Positions 21,421 to 32,833 of a stretch of DNA of 64,000 nt are shown piece by piece. Made by a program: the position numbers and the translations under genes. The first letter of the stretch is position 1. Every line of letters begins with the position of its first letter. The stretch is taken from assembly GCA_001414485.1 (NCBI GenBank), contig LLEY01000048.1, positions 348,134-412,133 of the forward strand, in the 5' to 3' direction. Below the pieces are notes generated by a model that had not been told where the DNA came from, searched no databases, and saw nothing but the letters and a program-made list of their open reading frames with translations. The DNA is from Calycina herbarum. Its lineage: Eukaryota; Ascomycota; Leotiomycetes; Helotiales; Pezizellaceae.

Positions 21421-22169
21421 AAAGAGTCAGCGTCATTCCGAGGGTCTCGTGAGGTCTTGTATCACATTTCCATTTCCAAATCTTGGAAAATCCTTTCAAT
21501 GTCTACTCTTCTTTTGACAACTTTTTATTAAGCTACATCTTTTCTCCAATTGTTTCTCAGACGTTGGTCCTGCAAAATTCAGGCGCAGAGACTGCGACCA
21601 CAATCGTGCAAGTACGAAGTCAAGGAAGAGCATCGTTCTATATGCACCGACCGGGTTTGAGAAGACTCGAGTAACGAAACTCAATTATCCTCGTATAACT
21701 AATTTAGATCATGAGAGATGGGAGGAAATTCATAGTACAATGTGAATAAAGCATTAAAAAAAGTTCCAATGGTTTACAATCACACTGTGCTGTCATCGTA
21801 AAACAAGCAGTAAGAAAACTTTCGCTATATCATCCTCGTAACTATAACCATTTTTATCACTGCACACGATCTAGTTGCTTCTCTCTTCTGCAAGGAGAAT
21901 TAATTTAAGAAATATAACCATCACATTTCCGTAATCTTCTCACATCTCAATTTCCCTGTCAATATATCATACACGCACGTTAAAACTGACCATTTTCTCA
22001 GCAAGTAGAACAGTGGAAAACTTGCAGAAGAAGATAACCTACCAACATTCGCAATCGGATAATCCCAAGCTATTCACAGGTAACCTACAAATAGCTCGAG
22101 TTTTTTACCATATTTTTACGAAAAAAAGAGAGAGTATTAGTACATCTAATACTTAGGCTAAATACTTGA

Positions 22170-22350
22170 TAGACAGACATCAGATTCGTTCCTGCCTACC
22201 TATCTATCTCTCGTTGCTCCAACCATCCAGGGCAACTTAACTCAATTATCCCACCCCAGATGTTTGGAACAATCAATTTTCATTACCCCAAACGATCCGG
22301 GTTAATACTTTGGATTATCCCAGAAAGTTGGAACAACAAAAATACTGTGT
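22170..22350. repeat. Decayed family-1 MITE fragment
   Basis: It contains the family-1 subterminal phrase TTCGTTCCTGCCTACCTA and interior phrases such as TTGGAACAATCAATTTTCAT and CATTACCCCAAACG. Recognisable terminal inverted repeats are missing, so the boundaries are approximate. Confidence 0.5.
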
Positions 22351-22596
22351 TCCAAACAACTCCACAATCGAATTGCTTCCATTATCTACGTACGTACCAA
22401 AAACTTCATACTCAATATCCCCAACCACCCATCCTCTCGGGTCCTAAAAACAAAAATTCCTGTCACTTCCCAGCGACTATCCTATTTCCCTATTCACATT
22501 ATCGTACAGCTTTGGCTCCAGCCAGCCGAATCCCAAAAAAGTCAAAATACCACAACGCCTGCCAATGTGATTGCCAAACGCCAAAATAAATCGCCA

Positions 22597-24396
22597 TTAC
22601 TCGTCTGTGTCCGTTTCTGCCGCGACCCGGAGCTCATAGTTGAGCTCAAAGCATTCGGAGAGCAGTTCTATGACGCTCCCTTGGCCTTCAGGGATTTCCT
22701 TCCCGACCATAAATTTGCCGTCCACACGCATATTATCGAGGGAATTCAACTAGGCAAGAGTAAGTAAGTTGTCACAAATCTTGAGATATCGACTGTTTCT
22801 GGGAACGCCTGTCTCTTCCGGGTATTGTAAAAGGGTTGGGACAAATACAACCCATTTTCCGAGAAATGTAAAGGAGCACCGAGAAATTCAGTTTTGTAAA
22901 TCTCCTAAACATTTTCGGAGATTGGGCTGCGATTTCCCCAAAATCTCTGAAGCAATAGATGAGGGGCTATGGGGGCACAAAGCGCAGATATCTTACCTTC
23001 ATACTGTATGGATACAACTCTCTTGGCGAACTGACGCCCCCCGAATTCTTGACTTCGATAAGACATCGTTTTAAAGTCTGGAGTTGGTTGTAGACTGGTA
23101 AAAGTGCTTCCGAGACTGGCTCTGAAGACACCATCAAATAATATATATAACCATAACTTCGTCGGATGAGGTAGAGTAGTGTCTTCGACATGTTAGCATA
23201 CCTATTCCCACAGAGGTGTGAACTCAAGACATACCCTCTGGACATAGAGTTCGGCAAAATTTCCTTCGGCATCTTTGAAATTTCCATCCACCCGGCTCTC
23301 GTCGATTCTATCCAACTGTCTCTGGAAATCGTACAAATCCGTCTCTCTCAGTGACCAAGCTTGTGTGATGGATAATTTCTCTAATTTGTTCCGGATTTCG
23401 ACCAATGTTTCGTATGTTGCGCGGAAAGCCTCTGGGAAAACTCCTTTTCTGTTTCAAAGTTAGCATGATGGCAGGATATTTTGTCGATGCGGTTCACATA
23501 CCGACTTAACACAATCTCAGACCAGCCAAGACACCTTTCCAAAAGATCGCAGACTTCCTCATTACCAGCAGGTACCTCGCCACTTGATGTGACAAACTTT
23601 CCATCAACCCTTTGTGCGTCAATTTCTTTTAGCTGGTTTTGCAGTTTCTGAACTTCGGTAGTGGAAAACTATTGCAGATAGTGAGTTAGTTGTATATTAT
23701 ATTGCATGTAAAAGTAATGCCTCCGAAAACACCCACTTTAGATTTTGTATTGGCAAGAGAAATCGACCGCAAAATGGATATCATCTTCTCATGTATAGCA
23801 GGCAGGTCTCCACCAAGTCGAGCAAGACGACTTTGCAGATTTGTTAAACCTAGTTGGCACACTTCGATTCGATTCGACAGGAGTTTAACGAAGTTTCGGG
23901 AGTGAGATGAATCGTTTTTGACTATTTCGCGGAGTCTTTCCAGGATACCAGAACAATGGGTCAAATCTTTCTCAGTATAAAGGTCCACCTCAGTCAGATG
24001 GTCCAACAATCGTTTTATCGTCGAGGTTAAGGCGTAAGCAGCGGGAGCTTCGTTATTTCTGCCAATCGTCATGAAAAAGAGTGATAGGAGCTGAAAGCAG
24101 CCATCTAGAATCCGGTCGACTGGTTGGAGAGTAGTTAGTAGATGTCTCATATCCACACCCATTTGCATTGAGGTCGAACCTTGATTATCTTCGTGTGGCT
24201 TATCGGCTCGCAGCTCATTGAGGATCTTTACTTGGGCAACCACCTTCTCATACAGCGGCATAACATCCGAAGACTTGACATAAGTTGTGCGATCCTGCTT
24301 GAGGAGAGTTAATTGGTCTCGTAAATTTCGTAAGCTATCGAGGACGGGCTGTTCTCGTGGATCGACGGGAGGAGGAAGATTAGGTGTATCCGCCAT
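22597..24396 (-). CDS. DUF2408-domain protein
   Basis: It has five exons: 24396-23737, 23668-23502, 23448-23235, 23182-22997 and 22749-22597, giving 459 residues in phase. The product is helical and cytosolic-looking, with no membrane segment. A signature recurs at the ends of three segments: AQRVDGKFVTSSGEVPAG, ESRVDGNFKDAEGNF and NMRVDGKFMVGKEIPEGQG. This repeated RVDGKF pattern is the hallmark of the fungal family annotated as DUF2408. The biochemical role is unknown. Intron 3 has a textbook branch site (TGCTAAC) just before its AAG acceptor. Intron 4 is unusually long (247 bp) for this gene and could hide an alternative exon, although direct joining gives PYSMKLNSLDNMRVDGKF. The gene is divergent from ribosomal protein P1 with 485 bp between starts. 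Confidence 0.88.
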
Positions 24397-24881
24397 GTTG
24401 ACGGTTTTCAATGGTCTGATCCTAAGCTATGGTTTGCAGTAATATAATTTCGTAGAGTTTGTCTTTCGTGGTCAAGTATTATCTGCGCGGGTGTGGGGAT
24501 TGCATGGGATGGGTGACATGCGACAGAAGTGCAGTGCAGGTGTTGTTTTTATGGCAATGGAAGCTGAAATGCCTGACGCAGTATACCTTGGTACCTCTCT
24601 TCCGATCGTCACTACTTTCGAAAGACGCAAGGCGCGGGGAAGGCAAAAGCGGGGCTTATCGCCTCTGGTTGGCACGTGCACCCCTCGGCAACGTGACCAA
24701 TGAGGAGCTGCCCACAAAAACAAAAGTTCGCGCGGGCACTCCAAAAATCATCGAAATTCGATCTCGCCGCAAGAAATCTACAACAAACCACCAGAACTTG
24801 TCGTTTCAGTCTCCGCCCAACTCGCGGTTAAAGTGATTGATTCTCCTGTTCATCCCAAACAAACCTCACAAACATTTCAAA
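24397..24881. promoter_or_regulatory. Divergent promoter, DUF2408 gene / P1 gene
   Basis: This 485-bp region lies between two start codons facing away from each other. A pyrimidine-rich leader precedes the P1 ATG. No other coding potential was recognised. Confidence 0.4.
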
Positions 24882-25445
24882 ATGTCTACCGCCGAACTCG
24901 CTGTCTCTTACGCAGCTCTTATCCTCGCCGATGATGGTGTTGATATCACTGTACGTCCTCCCCAACTCGGCTCACCAGCTCTCCAAGTCTGCCATCTTTG
25001 GTGGCGATGGCGTCGCATCTGAAGGCATCGATTTCAATTGGCACATTGCTAACTCTTCCTCCTCTAGGCCGATAAGCTCCTCACCTTGATCAAGGCCGCC
25101 GGTGTCGAAGACGTCGAGCCAATCTGGACTTCCCTTTTCGCCAAGGTACGAACAATACAATCGGGTTGAATGGTGGCATTTGCTGATATATGGAATTACA
25201 GGCTCTCGAGGGTAAGGATGTCAAGGACCTCCTCTTGAACGTCGGATCCGGTGGTGGTGCCGCTGCCGCTGCCCCAGCTGCTGGAGGTGCTGGAGGTGAT
25301 GCTGCCCCAGAGGCTGCTAAGGAAGAGGAGAAGGTCGAGGGTACGTACACCATCCGGATGGCGAAGAGTTGGCACAGATGTTCTAACATGATTTCCAGAC
25401 AAGGAGGAGTCAGACGAGGATATGGGTTTCGGTCTCTTCGATTAG
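24882..25445 (+). CDS. RPP1: 60S acidic ribosomal protein P1
   Basis: The 110-residue product has four exons: 24882-24950, 25068-25145, 25202-25340 and 25399-25445. It begins [19 protein letters not shown] and continues [17 protein letters not shown], the P1 dimerisation domain that pairs with P2. An Ala/Gly-rich hinge follows, and the acidic end [13 protein letters not shown] is the universal P-stalk tail that recruits elongation factors. Length and tail distinguish it from P0 (about 310 residues). The ATIL-type start and the VEPIW segment fit P1 rather than P2. High expression is expected for a ribosomal gene; the first intron is the longest, as is common in this class. Confidence 0.96.
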
Positions 25446-26873
25446 AGAGTCACGTCTTTCCCGCCTGTTCTTACGAATGCATAACCACCATCTCGGGGTC
25501 GCAACAATGTTGGGATGGTCAAGCAGCTTCCATAGATGAGCAATCTGAATGCAATCTCAAGAAGCATCTCCAGTTTCTACTCGTATGAAAAATGACATGT
25601 GTAAAGTGCTTCCGTTCCTCTCCACTATAAATCCACAAGCGCCACGCTCAAATCCCAAGTTTCCCACGCGATCTTGGACTTATAAATATATCACGAAGTC
25701 GGAAATGCAAGGCTCAAGTTTCCTAGGATCTTTGGTTCTTCTGAGTGTGGCTCTGATTTCAGTGTCAATTCAGTAGGCTGTGGTTTTATGATCAGTAAGT
25801 TGATGATGCGGTTGATGTCTTCTTTTTGCTGGAGAAGCGTCCAGCATGTTTATGTTTTCATACACTTCTATTTTTTTGGTATTTCATGTTTTAATATTGT
25901 CCAGCTTGATTTCGCTCCCCAATTTCAATTGCTACATTTATTAGACAAGAGTAATTAGAGGATTCAAGAAATCAGGTCTTGAGAGTCCTCTAACCCTTCT
26001 TGTATGATACCTCATAAACAGTACTCGTGGGGCTCAGGAGTCTGGTCAGGAAAGAGGGTAAATCCAAGATTGGTAATTGGGTTGGTCCTTTCTCTGCCCC
26101 AGGTCTCTTCAGTTTTGTCACCAAACGCTTGAATTTCTGCTTGGTCCTGAAGAGACTTCTGAACCTGGCCAGTGCCATACGCACCTTAACAAACTGTGTG
26201 TATACAAAACAATGTCCTGAACTCCGCGCCTAATACAAAGCTTCATTCATGTATCACGCGTCTATTCTACTTGAAAGTTGCGTTGATAATTTTGTTGCAC
26301 GAAAAGGTCGCTTTTGCTATGGCTTTGCATGATATTGGGTCTGGCTCCCTAACATTGCCATTCCTTTTCCTTTTGTATTCAAGTATAACTGTAAATGTCT
26401 CAAAAATGAGAATGTCTTTTCTTTATTCAGAAGGATAGAGGGATGAAAATATGCGTGAAGTTCTTTCAATGGTCAAGGTTGTACTGGCAAAAACAAAAGT
26501 GAGGTTGAGCAAGTAAAAGCTGATGAATTTCAGTTCACTCACCTTTACTTTTCACGTTTTTTTCCAGCTCATACTGCTCCGCTGTAGGAAGCGAAATCGG
26601 GACGGCATATTTATCGGATGGATCGGCCAGCTTTGCCTAATTGGGCTTTGTTGAGTTTGCTCAATTCGGCAAAATATTCTGGCGCGCTCGCGGTACAGGA
26701 GGCTCTTCCAGATATAAAGGTACCTTTTGTTCCTCCACTTCAATTTTCCTTCTTTCCTTCTTTCAACCAAACCACAGGACAAGACACAACACCTTCAATT
26801 CTTCAATCTTGTCTCGTACCTCCCTTCCACCCCCATACTTCAATCCTCTACAACCTCATTCCACTCAATCACA
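25446..26873. other. Intergenic, no supported gene
   Basis: This 1.4-kb stretch contains the P1 3' region and the promoter of the But2-like gene. A TATAAAG occurs near 26713. A long pyrimidine-rich tract with TTCTTTCC repeats runs from about 26735 to 26860, right before the ATG at 26874, as in strongly expressed fungal genes. A 64-codon minus-strand ORF at 25990-26184 is basic but has no support. Confidence 0.4.
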
Positions 26874-27627
26874 ATGCGTTCCTCAATCGCACTCAGCATC
26901 CTCTCCGCCCTCACCTTGGTCAGCGCTCAATGCCAGACTCTCATGCCTGTCGCAGCTCAACAACTCTCTAGCGCCGAGCCTGATAGAGTCTTCCCCAATG
27001 TCGCATCTGGTCCTACAGGTCCCACGACTATTGAGGTTACCGACGATAGCTCACTCTGTATGGATATCCTCCTTTGCAACCCTGATACAAGGAATGCTAA
27101 CTCTTTACAGTTTCGAGCAATCAACTACCTGGCCTTGCCACCTTCCATGGTAAGATCTTCCCAAGTCCAAAAGTGAAGGCTTGTTTCTGATCATGTTCTA
27201 ACACTCCCCAGTCCCTGCCGGAGCCCACAACTGCTTCGTCGCAATGGCAGATCCTCTCAACTCTCGCAATTACCAAACCCTCTTGGGCCTCCCACCAAAC
27301 ATCAACTTTGTCTCATTCCAAAAGAACACCATGGAGGGCCTCCCAATCACCTACAACACCGTTTACAACTCCGGCAACATCATCGACGTTCACTTCGCCA
27401 GCCTCAATGCTCTCATCTGGGATGGACGCATCGCAAGAAAGCCTACCCCTTGCCCTCCAGCCATCAACGGTCAATATGGTGTTTCATACCACGGCATGGA
27501 GCTCAACATCCTTGGTCCTCTTGGTATTGTTATCCCTGGCAACAAGCGTTGGAGCTTGACTCAGGCCAGTGATGGACAATTGGGTCAATCTGGTCCTAAT
27601 GGTGTGTTCATGCAATACAATTGTTAG
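26874..27627 (+). CDS. Small secreted But2-like protein
   Basis: It has three exons: 26874-27057, 27111-27149 (39 bp) and 27212-27627, giving 212 residues. The first 18 residues (MRSSIALSILSALTLVSA) are a signal peptide. The mature protein is a beta-rich domain of about 190 residues. The junctions rebuild SSLFSSNQLPGLATFHVPAG, followed by AHNCFVAMADP and a late cysteine close to the end (MQYNC). The FHVPAG...C pattern near the middle resembles the ubiquitin-3-binding But2 C-terminal domain, common in secreted fungal cell-surface proteins, but I hold this assignment loosely. There are no membrane segments and no GPI signal at the end, so release from the cell is likely. A role at the cell surface or towards a host is inference. 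Confidence 0.8.
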
Positions 27628-29893
27628 AGAGATCGTGGAGAGATTCTTGCTGTGGCATTTGTCTTTCTTCTTTGTTGGTTTTCTCTTTTGTGAACGCCTT
27701 AGAGTTTGACTTGGCTGTGGGAGATGAATTGATGATGATATTGAGGTTGATTCGAAATTTTTAAGCTTCTGACTATAGATGAATAGAACTCGATACTCGC
27801 GATACACATAATACAATACATTGAAATCTGAAGAATATCTGATGTGCAATTGAGTGAGGTGAGGTCGTGGCCCTACTACTGGAGACTTCTGTGAACAGAG
27901 ACCAGGCGATAATGACCTTCACCTTTGAAGATGAGAAAACAGTACCTGGATGGGTATAACTTGCTCACCAAAAGTTCAATTTTTAACACGCTAACATCAG
28001 GCAACAACAACACCGCGTCCAAATAACTTTTTTTGTTCTGCCTTTGAGCCAACGGCGAGGAATCATGAGCGATTCTCCGAGATCCAAGGACAATCACTTA
28101 AGGGGTTGTTTAGCTCATGCATATTTTAGATGTGCACCACCAAAATAAGAAATTAAAAGACATTGACCTCAAGAGGTGTAAATCCTCATATCTTCATGCA
28201 CGTCTTTTATTACTACTACTGAGATATCCTTTCCAGCCCTCCCCGAGATGTACACCAAAATATACACCAGCATATGCACCACGAGCCAAACAATCATCAA
28301 ATCCGAATCATATATCCATGCATAGTTAAATAAAGGACATGCGAGCCAAACAGCCTCTAACTTACGTGAGAAAAAGAGTGACAAGAACCCAGTCCACCAC
28401 CGCTTTGATTTCATGTTGCGAGTTATGGTCTAGATCCCATCGCCCTGTATGAAATTTAATTGCGAGTACAATTTAGAAGAGCTTGTGTGACGTTGACTTA
28501 AGATACCTAAAGAATAATGACAAGGATGACATATGTGATCGACCACTGATCGACCTTCCCTGTGCAACTTCAGGATCATCCCAAGCCCAGTATTTTTTCC
28601 CGCCTGAATGGTTCTGTAATACCCGAAGAGGGTCACACTCGCACGTGACTCACATCGTCGGTGTTGACGGGAGTAGCCTGTGACCTTTCACTGCATCAGT
28701 CGGTCTGCAGGCTGAATCCCTCGTAAACTCGCACTAGTTTCATGGGGCGGACGTGGTGGTCGAGGACAGCAGCATTTTTTCCATCGCCGCAGCCAATAGG
28801 GCTGCCATCGTGGCTCCTTCCCAAGATAGTCTTCTGCAGGCTGGCGAGAAAAGGAAAATCAGGGTGGTTGGAAGGTTGTTTTGCGGCTCGCCATTCGCTG
28901 CAAATGTTGACCCCGCCGAGTCTTCTCCATAGACATTCGCTCTATTGCATGCGACACCAGCATCATACCATCATACGGTACAGATGGTGCATATGCTCCT
29001 CCCTGAGGTCTGCTTCTGCTTCTGCTTCTGCTTCGGCTTCCAAGGTAGAACAAGAAAAGAACAAATCCGCCGATACCATTGATCCCAAGGTGAATCCGGT
29101 TTTCCATTTCCTACACAGTACTAGTATTGATTCAGGAATAAGTCACTCCACTTGCCTTCTCTCAAATCAGCCAGTTCCAGGTTTCTCACGGCCCCGCGAA
29201 TCGCGACCTCGGACGAGTGCTCCTCAACCTCGCTCCCGCCTTGTCTTTTGCCTTTGCGACAGATTTCATCCCCTACCGAGCGAGCGGCATCAGGAGAATC
29301 AACATCTGTCTTTACCACTGCTCCAGCCGAAGTTCCATCCTTCGTCCTCATTTTCCCGTCGTACCTTCTAGTGCTTTTGCCCCGTACGAGCACTCCATAG
29401 GACAGGACAGGACAGGACAGGACAGGCTACATCCGCTTCGTCGCAAGCTGAAGGTTGTGTCCCAGCCTCCCCTCTGCGCCCACCGACCTCAGTACGAGTC
29501 TTCGGGTCCAGACATCGCCGCATCATCTCACATCTCACCAACAGCCGCCACGGCCACGGCCTTCCTTCCACTCTCCTAGAAACACTCACGCTCGACACAG
29601 TACCTGGGTACCACGCTCCTTTTTTACCATCCGTTAATCCCCACCATCGCCACGATACTTATACTTAATATCCCCAACTATATATCATCTCGCGAACCTC
29701 CAGGCGCTGATACCTGCGATAACGACCAATGCACTTTACTGTGATGTCACTAGGAGGCCATGAATGCTGAAACGCCACCCCAAAATTCTTCCTTCGAAGC
29801 CGGAATAGATATTCAGTAGCAATCTGTTTCCTCGGATTGGAAGCTGAATCGCCTTGAATGCTTCTCACTCAGACAAATACCAACTGGCTCAGG
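27628..29893. other. Long intergenic region with short tandem repeats
   Basis: No gene is supported in these 2.3 kb. The right part holds a GCTTCT-type hexamer run (about 29011-29042) and a GGACA pentamer run (29399-29427). The overlapping ORFs around 28.7-29.6 kb are low-complexity Ser/Arg frames produced by these repeats. This is probably a long promoter or 5' leader of the serine-rich gene at 29894. Confidence 0.4.
29399..29427. repeat. GGACA pentanucleotide microsatellite
   Basis: There are five tandem copies of GGACA (phase GACAG), about 470 bp upstream of the serine-rich protein start. Confidence 0.85.
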
Positions 29894-32833
29894 ATGCCGG
29901 CCAGAGAGCGGGGCAGCTCTTTGGACGCTCCAAATGGAGTTCATGGCGTCGGTACTACATTGCTCAAAAAGCACAAGATACTACCACATCCGCAGGGAGA
30001 CCGTGATTCAATTCATCCAACAACGCCGGCGACCGAGTCTCGAGGACTGGTGGTAGATACCCGGACAGGAACTTCTTCCATACCCAGCTCTGATACTTCC
30101 AGCCCGCGTACTTTGAAACACGCGTCAAGAAGAATCAATAGCCTTCCACCTACTCCTCCAACCCATTCCCGGCAGTCTTCGAATAATAGTGCGAGCATCA
30201 GGCAGGATGCGGCGTCTACCAGGAACGACTCGAACGTTCCATCGCTTCCTAGCACCCCTACGAACCAGAGAAGTCCGCCTACCCCAGATGTAACACCTCC
30301 ACGACCTATGCCTTTGGCATTTCGACCGCCAATATATGACCGATACCCCTCCTCGCGCGCTGATTCTTTCAAGACAGCTCTGGAAACCCAAGATTCCTCA
30401 GACGAAGACGAAGTGTTGACAGTACGCCCGGCTATACCCTCAGCAAGGACATCTGCGGTTGAAGTGCCGCAAGTTCCAAGGCTACCACACAGGAAGAAGG
30501 AAATTGGTTTAGGGCTGGGTCTTGAATCTGATAATGAAGGCACGACCACGCCTAGGCCACGGGCAGAATCACCTCGCCAAGAATTCCATGTCTTCGATGG
30601 AGAATGGGGATCTGAATCAAGTGAGGTAGAGCGGGAATGGGATGATAATCTCATGAGGAATGTCACAGTACGCAAGAGGCCACGCAACCTCGAGATGTTT
30701 ACAAATGGAGGCATGACGGAGGTTTTGGAAGATGATATTATTTCACCAACACAAGCTACCAAGGTGGTGCGAAATCTACCCTTGCAGGAGAGAATAGATC
30801 GGCACCGACAGCAAAGAGACTCGACGAACAGGTCTGTGAGTGATCAATTTGCGCAGAGAGTACCTTGGCCCTCTATGGATTCTCCTACTACACCTGATGT
30901 GAGGCGGTTCTCGGCATTGTCCAATCGATCAATGACTTCAACGGTCATTGAAGCTATGGTAGTCGATGGACCACCAGGACGGAGGAAAACTCTTAGACAT
31001 ACCAAGAAGCAGATAGGACTCAGAGATTTCAGCTCCGATCAGTCGACGATAACTTCCGCGCCAACATCTGTAGCTTCAGTTGAACGAACTCATAAATTAC
31101 ATCACTCTAATGGACGAATTCCACAGCAGCGACATCAAAGCCAGACTTCAAACGGAACGACAAGTAGTACATCTACTAGCAGAGCACGTCGACAGGTTTT
31201 GAGAAATGGAGGAATACCTGTGCTTGTCATTCCGGACAGACACTCTTCATCAAAATCTTCGAAGGCTCCATCATTGAGATCAACAAGCAGTCGAAGGACC
31301 AAACGTAGTATGTCCCTGAGCTCAGCACCACTTTCGAATTCTTCCAAATTCAATGATCCGGGATATTTCGATACACTTCCTATTCGGAAGAGAAATCTTT
31401 CGGAATCTGCAGGATCTGGAGACTCTGTGCGTACGATTGACTATCCACCAACTATTCCAGCAAGAAGATCTTCCCTGTCAGCTCCAACAAGCCGCAATAC
31501 CTCCAGAGCTGGGTCCTTAACAACTGAGAGTTTGAAAGCTCACAATATGATTCAGGCCAAAAAAGCGCATGTACAAAGTCCTCCATCTGTCGAATCTCAT
31601 AAAGATGTGGGAAGTCACAGCTCTCGTTTGAATGTCGACCACAATGGAGACCCCTTCTTTGGCAAAAGACTTTCTACGCAAGTAACTCCGTTTTCACAAG
31701 TCTCGTACGAGACTGCAGGGACCGCGGCCGAGGTCTCAGAGGCTCTAGCTGTTTCTATATTTCCCCACCAGAACAAGTCACTACTTGTTGTCCAACATGC
31801 TTCTTCGGATTCTTCACCACCAGCTTCGAGAGCCGCTTCTGGTTCTCAACAGGCACCACCCACCGTGGAGTTGAACAGCGAGCCCACAGCCGGTCCTGTT
31901 ACGCCTCCACAGCCAATACACCCGATGGATGAGGTTGATTCTCCTCTCCGAAACCCTCGCGCGCCTCCACCTCCACCAGCGATCAAGTTCATTCCTGCGA
32001 CGCCTGCTGTCTTGTCGCCGGGACAGGAAGAGGAGAAGCAATTGGGATTCGACTTTGATCCCCAACCTACAATATCCGACGAGAAGCCAAAGCGAGGCAT
32101 GTCATTGATACGTCGACTTAGCACTCGCCGAAACTCGGAACCTGTCGTGGACCACAGTCGAGGCTTTCTTAAGCGTACGTTGTCTTTGAGCAACCGGAAG
32201 AGGAAGGATGAAACAACTCAGACATCTCGAGGTGTTGCGAATTCAAATGTGATGTACCCTACAGTGGATGATACGCCAGCGGATGGAACTAAATTGCACC
32301 CATTTTGGAGACCGTCGCACTTCTGGGACGATTTGGAAGATGAGGGTTTCGCCGATGACGAGCTAGGTGGTAGTTACCCCATGGTTGACAATCGACCTGG
32401 ACCCCCAAAGAGAAGCATTAGTGGGAGGTTAAAGCGGACATTTGCTATCTTACCGATCCAGGACGAGCCCAGCTATCATTCGCATTCTGAAGACTGCAGA
32501 ACGATGCGTAAGAGTACCAGCGGTAATCTTCGTGTTGTGAAGCAAAGGAGTAACTCGAGTCTAAGAAGGGATGGAAGCAATCGGCGACAATATGCGCAAG
32601 TGCCCCCCGGATCTTTTGGCCACGGCTTCAAGGAAGGAAATGGGGGTAATAGGGTCCACACAATACCTGGAATTGGGATTCGTGTGGAATATGTTGGCTG
32701 GAGTGCGATGAAGCAGAAGATGACGGAGAAGAGGCGACAGCAGAGGAACGAGAAGTTGCGTGCGAGCATAAGCAATCCGAGGGAGGTTCAGAGTGGGGTG
32801 GATGACGTTTTGAGGAGGAGAGGCCAGAGATGA
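29894..32833 (+). CDS. Large disordered serine-rich protein
   Basis: This is a single exon of 979 residues from ATG 29894 (MPARERGSSLDAPNG). An in-frame ATG at 29858 would add 12. The family is not recognised by name, but the frame is long, intron-free and clearly coding. It is Ser/Pro/Arg-rich throughout and almost certainly disordered, with many SSP, TPP and RRxS sites for kinases and 14-3-3 proteins (RRLSTRRNS, RKTLRHTKKQ). Islands that look conserved are EFHVFDGEWGSESSEVEREW with LMRNVTVRKRPRNLEMF, and HPFWRPSHFWDDLEDEGF. The C-terminal block IPGIGIRVEYVGWSAMKQKM is followed by a basic helix. No membrane segment or catalytic motif is present. A scaffolding or cell-polarity role would fit, but this is speculation. 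Confidence 0.82.
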   Translation: MPARERGSSLDAPNGVHGVGTTLLKKHKILPHPQGDRDSIHPTTPATESRGLVVDTRTGTSSIPSSDTSSPRTLKHASRRINSLPPTPPTHSRQSSNNSASIRQDAASTRNDSNVPSLPSTPTNQRSPPTPDVTPPRPMPLAFRPPIYDRYPSSRADSFKTALETQDSSDEDEVLTVRPAIPSARTSAVEVPQVPRLPHRKKEIGLGLGLESDNEGTTTPRPRAESPRQEFHVFDGEWGSESSEVEREWDDNLMRNVTVRKRPRNLEMFTNGGMTEVLEDDIISPTQATKVVRNLPLQERIDRHRQQRDSTNRSVSDQFAQRVPWPSMDSPTTPDVRRFSALSNRSMTSTVIEAMVVDGPPGRRKTLRHTKKQIGLRDFSSDQSTITSAPTSVASVERTHKLHHSNGRIPQQRHQSQTSNGTTSSTSTSRARRQVLRNGGIPVLVIPDRHSSSKSSKAPSLRSTSSRRTKRSMSLSSAPLSNSSKFNDPGYFDTLPIRKRNLSESAGSGDSVRTIDYPPTIPARRSSLSAPTSRNTSRAGSLTTESLKAHNMIQAKKAHVQSPPSVESHKDVGSHSSRLNVDHNGDPFFGKRLSTQVTPFSQVSYETAGTAAEVSEALAVSIFPHQNKSLLVVQHASSDSSPPASRAASGSQQAPPTVELNSEPTAGPVTPPQPIHPMDEVDSPLRNPRAPPPPPAIKFIPATPAVLSPGQEEEKQLGFDFDPQPTISDEKPKRGMSLIRRLSTRRNSEPVVDHSRGFLKRTLSLSNRKRKDETTQTSRGVANSNVMYPTVDDTPADGTKLHPFWRPSHFWDDLEDEGFADDELGGSYPMVDNRPGPPKRSISGRLKRTFAILPIQDEPSYHSHSEDCRTMRKSTSGNLRVVKQRSNSSLRRDGSNRRQYAQVPPGSFGHGFKEGNGGNRVHTIPGIGIRVEYVGWSAMKQKMTEKRRQQRNEKLRASISNPREVQSGVDDVLRRRGQR

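Larger units (their letters stand above)
21072..22596. other. Intergenic with repeat elements
   Basis: This 1.5-kb gap holds a MITE-like element at 21203-21420 and a decayed family-1 MITE piece at about 22170-22350, both listed separately. No gene is supported in the AT-rich sequence between them. Confidence 0.4.

Noticed and set aside
25990..26184. 64-codon basic minus-strand ORF between P1 and the But2-like gene
   Set aside because: There is no recognisable family, no splice partners and no promoter signal. An ORF of this length is expected by chance here.
28742..29371. 209-codon plus-strand ORF and its minus-strand shadow
   Set aside because: Composition is driven by GCTTCT repeats (runs of Ser-Ala or Ser-Arg), with no conserved motif. 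It is more likely leader or promoter of the serine-rich gene.
30013..30762. 249-codon minus-strand ORF opposite the serine-rich gene
   Set aside because: It is an antisense shadow of a long repetitive coding exon and lacks protein-family features.
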